Shown: in pieces, positions 5,757 through 7,383 of the stretch | How positions within the stretch are numbered: position 1 is the first letter of the stretch | How the letters are laid out: every line of letters starts with the position of its first letter | Source: Flavobacterium sp. | GTDB lineage: Bacteria > Bacteroidota > Bacteroidia > Flavobacteriales > Flavobacteriaceae | Direction of reading: 5' to 3' | DNA: 7,383 bases | Assembly: GCA_024709705.1 (NCBI GenBank) | Contig: JANJWE010000062.1 | Location: forward strand, 1-7,383 | The notes under the pieces: model-generated | The model's input: only the letters and a program-made list of their open reading frames with translations | What the model was told of the DNA's origin: nothing | Databases searched by the model: none | Made by a program: the position numbers and the translations under genes

Positions 5757-7235
5757 ATGAGCAAAAACCTTACAAAGAGAGCAGAAGATTATTCAAAATG
5801 GTACAATGAATTGGTAGTTAAAGCCGATTTGGCCGAGAATTCGGGTGTTAGAGGATGTATGGTTATTAAACCATACGGTTATGCTATATGGGAGAAAATG
5901 CAAGCCCAATTAGACAAAATGTTTAAAGAAACAGGACATTCTAATGCTTATTTTCCACTTTTTGTTCCTAAAAGTATGTTTGAAGCCGAAGAAAAAAATG
6001 CAGAAGGTTTTGCGAAAGAATGTGCAATAGTTACTCATTACAGATTGAAAAATGATCCGGATCATAAAGGTAAATTAATGGTCGATCCTAATGCCAAATT
6101 GGAAGAGGAGTTGATAGTTAGACCTACAAGTGAAGCTATAATTTGGAGTACCTATAAAAATTGGGTGCAATCGTATCGCGATTTACCCTTACTCATAAAT
6201 CAATGGGCCAATGTGGTTCGATGGGAAATGAGAACACGACTTTTTTTAAGAACAGCCGAGTTTTTATGGCAAGAAGGTCATACGGCTCATGCTACTGAAA
6301 GAGAGGCAATTGAAGAGTCGGTGAAAATGATGAATGTTTATGCTGATTTTGCTGAAAATTTCATGGCAATTCCTGTAGTTAAAGGTGTCAAAACAGAATC
6401 TGAGCGATTTGCCGGGGCCGTTGAGACTTATTGTATAGAGGCATTGATGCAAGACGGTAAAGCATTGCAAGCGGGAACATCTCATTTTCTGGGGCAAAAT
6501 TTTGCTAAGGCTTTTGAAGTTAAATTTGCCAATCAAGAAGGAAAACAAGATTATGTATGGGGAACTTCGTGGGGAGTTTCTACGCGATTAATGGGAGCCT
6601 TAGTCATGACGCATTCTGATGATAATGGATTGGTTCTTCCTCCAAATTTGGCCCCGATTCAAGTGGTAATTGTGCCCATTTATAAAACGGATGAACAACT
6701 AGAAGCTATTTCAACAGAAGTTGAAAAATTGATGATTGAACTTCGTAAATTTGGAATTTCGGTAAAGTTTGATGCTAGAACAACACATAAACCCGGATTT
6801 AAGTTTAATGAATACGAATTAAAAGGAGTGCCTGTTCGTTTGGCAATTGGTCCAAATGATTTAGAAAACGGAACTTATGAAGTGGCAAGGCGTGATACGC
6901 TTTCAAAAGAGATAGTATCTAATGAGGGTATAGTTTCATACATTTCAAATTTGTTGGAGGAGATTCAAAATAATTTGTTTGAAAAAGCATTGGCTTACAG
7001 GGATTCTCATGTCACCGAAGTAAATTCTTTTGAAGAGTTTAAAAATCTATTGGATACCAAAGGTGGTTTTTTTGCCGCTCATTGGGATGGAACTGCAGAA
7101 ACAGAAGAAAAAATTAAAGAACTTACCAAAGCCACCATTCGTTGCATACCATTGGATAGAGCGAATGAAGCCGGTGTGTGTATGTTTAGTGGGAAACCCT
7201 CTGCAGGAAGAGTACTTTTTGCAAAGGCTTATTAA
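5757..7235 (+). CDS. proS: Prolyl-tRNA synthetase, archaeal/eukaryotic-like type
   Basis: This is a 492-residue class II aminoacyl-tRNA synthetase that charges tRNA-Pro with proline in the cytoplasm. It is the short type without the bacterial editing insertion; bacterial-type ProRS is about 570 residues. Motif 1 lies near [14 protein letters not shown] (60-73). The proline/ATP pocket has RPTSE (122-126). Motif 2 is [26 protein letters not shown] (154-179). [10 protein letters not shown] is at 240-249, and motif 3 is in [14 protein letters not shown] (269-282). The anticodon-binding domain runs from about 301 to 400. The C-terminal domain ends in FAKAY, keeping the terminal Tyr typical of this type. 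The zinc site of the C-terminal domain is degenerate: positions equivalent to the usual ligands read D444, T449, C475 and S478. The ATG at 5757 starts [16 protein letters not shown] as expected. It has its own promoter. No clear terminator follows; bases 7236-7262 are just A/T-rich. Confidence 0.96.
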   Translation: MSKNLTKRAEDYSKWYNELVVKADLAENSGVRGCMVIKPYGYAIWEKMQAQLDKMFKETGHSNAYFPLFVPKSMFEAEEKNAEGFAKECAIVTHYRLKNDPDHKGKLMVDPNAKLEEELIVRPTSEAIIWSTYKNWVQSYRDLPLLINQWANVVRWEMRTRLFLRTAEFLWQEGHTAHATEREAIEESVKMMNVYADFAENFMAIPVVKGVKTESERFAGAVETYCIEALMQDGKALQAGTSHFLGQNFAKAFEVKFANQEGKQDYVWGTSWGVSTRLMGALVMTHSDDNGLVLPPNLAPIQVVIVPIYKTDEQLEAISTEVEKLMIELRKFGISVKFDARTTHKPGFKFNEYELKGVPVRLAIGPNDLENGTYEVARRDTLSKEIVSNEGIVSYISNLLEEIQNNLFEKALAYRDSHVTEVNSFEEFKNLLDTKGGFFAAHWDGTAETEEKIKELTKATIRCIPLDRANEAGVCMFSGKPSAGRVLFAKAY

Positions 7236-7262
7236 AAAAAATCAAAAAAATATTTTCTAACT

Positions 7263-7303
7263 ATTGCGAGTATAAAAAATAGTTGTATTTTTGCACTCGC
7301 AAT
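7263..7303. repeat. 9-bp perfect inverted repeat bracketing the tRNA-Glu promoter
   Basis: ATTGCGAGT (7263-7271) and ACTCGCAAT (7295-7303) are perfect reverse complements separated by 23 bases. The left arm covers the -33 TTG and the right arm covers the predicted start of transcription. No T run follows, so it is a poor rho-independent terminator for proS. An operator, or a hairpin in read-through transcripts, is possible. Confidence 0.6.
7264..7293 (+). promoter_or_regulatory. tRNA-Glu promoter (TTG-N19-TATTTTTG)
   Basis: TTG at 7264-7266 and TATTTTTG at 7286-7293 are separated by exactly 19 bases, the same geometry as the proS promoter. Transcription should start around 7298-7300, leaving a 5' leader of about 12 bases to be removed by RNase P. 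The tRNA is therefore probably not dependent on proS transcription. Confidence 0.7.
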
Positions 7304-7311
7304 TGACAACA

Positions 7312-7383
7312 GGCCCGTTCGTCTATCGGTTAGGACGCCAGGTTTTCATCCTGGTAAGAAGGGTTCGATTCCCTTACGGGCTA
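7312..7383 (+). tRNA. tRNA-Glu (anticodon UUC)
   Basis: A full cloverleaf of 72 bases folds without CCA. The acceptor stem pairs 7312-7318 with 7376-7382 (first pair G-U, the rest Watson-Crick). The D stem is GTCT/GGAC (7321-7324 with 7333-7336) around an 8-base loop. The anticodon stem CCAGG/CCTGG (7338-7342 with 7350-7354) encloses TTTTCAT, so the anticodon TTC is at 7345-7347 and reads GAA/GAG. The T stem AAGGG/CCCTT (7359-7363 with 7371-7375) has the loop TTCGATT. Discriminator A is base 7383, the last of the window; whether CCA is encoded cannot be seen. Confidence 0.95.

Noticed and set aside
6264..6548. Minus-strand open frame of 94 codons inside proS
   Set aside because: It is antisense to the motif 2 to motif 3 region of a well-conserved synthetase, with no promoter or family resemblance.
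7030..7260. Plus-strand open frame overlapping the end of proS
   Set aside because: It is out of frame with the conserved C-terminus of ProRS and lysine-rich by composition only.
7236..7262. Possible rho-independent terminator of proS
   Set aside because: Only A/T runs with a short AAAATATTTT palindrome are present; no GC-containing stem followed by T.
7312..7383. tRNA-Glu as an integration site for a mobile element
   Set aside because: tRNA 3' ends are common att sites, but the window stops at the last base of the tRNA and no integrase or repeated tRNA end is present within it.

Overview
The window looks like chromosomal DNA of a member of the Bacteroidota, most probably a Flavobacterium-type bacterium. 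The reasons are: low GC content; promoters of the TTG-N19-TAnnTTTG type instead of -35/-10 boxes; few recognisable Shine-Dalgarno sequences; a prolyl-tRNA synthetase of the archaeal/eukaryotic-like type; and envelope proteins with Flavobacterium-style signal peptides and N-termini. No mobile element, CRISPR array, phage gene or defence system is visible. The assignment rests on recalled family knowledge, not on a search.

Layout. (1) 1-876, plus strand: C-terminal part of a B12-binding/radical SAM protein that begins before the window. Its stop codon abuts the stop codon of a minus-strand gene with no gap. (2) 877-3001, minus strand: a small exported helical protein (877-1257), a YdcH/DUF465-family protein (1353-1586) followed by a hairpin terminator, and rimO (1697-3001). 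(3) 3115-5657, minus strand: an envelope pair. A tryptophan/glycine-rich lipoprotein (4677-5657) is followed after 50 bases by a FadL/OMPP1-like outer-membrane beta-barrel gene (3115-4626), and a hairpin terminator closes the unit. The barrel gene is interrupted by one in-frame TAA at codon 130 and otherwise stays in the same frame. (4) 5757-7383, plus strand: proS with a clear promoter, then tRNA-Glu(UUC) with its own clear promoter; the tRNA ends exactly at the window edge.

How it fits together. rimO, proS and tRNA-Glu are translation functions. The lipoprotein and the barrel protein are both predicted to reach the outer membrane and probably share a transcript that starts divergently from proS. 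The least explained content is the lipoprotein, which has 23 Trp in 71 residues (120-190) followed by an N/S/R/G-rich tail. The most concrete anomaly is the nonsense codon in its partner. I do not see a convincing new multi-gene system; most of the window is ordinary core genome.
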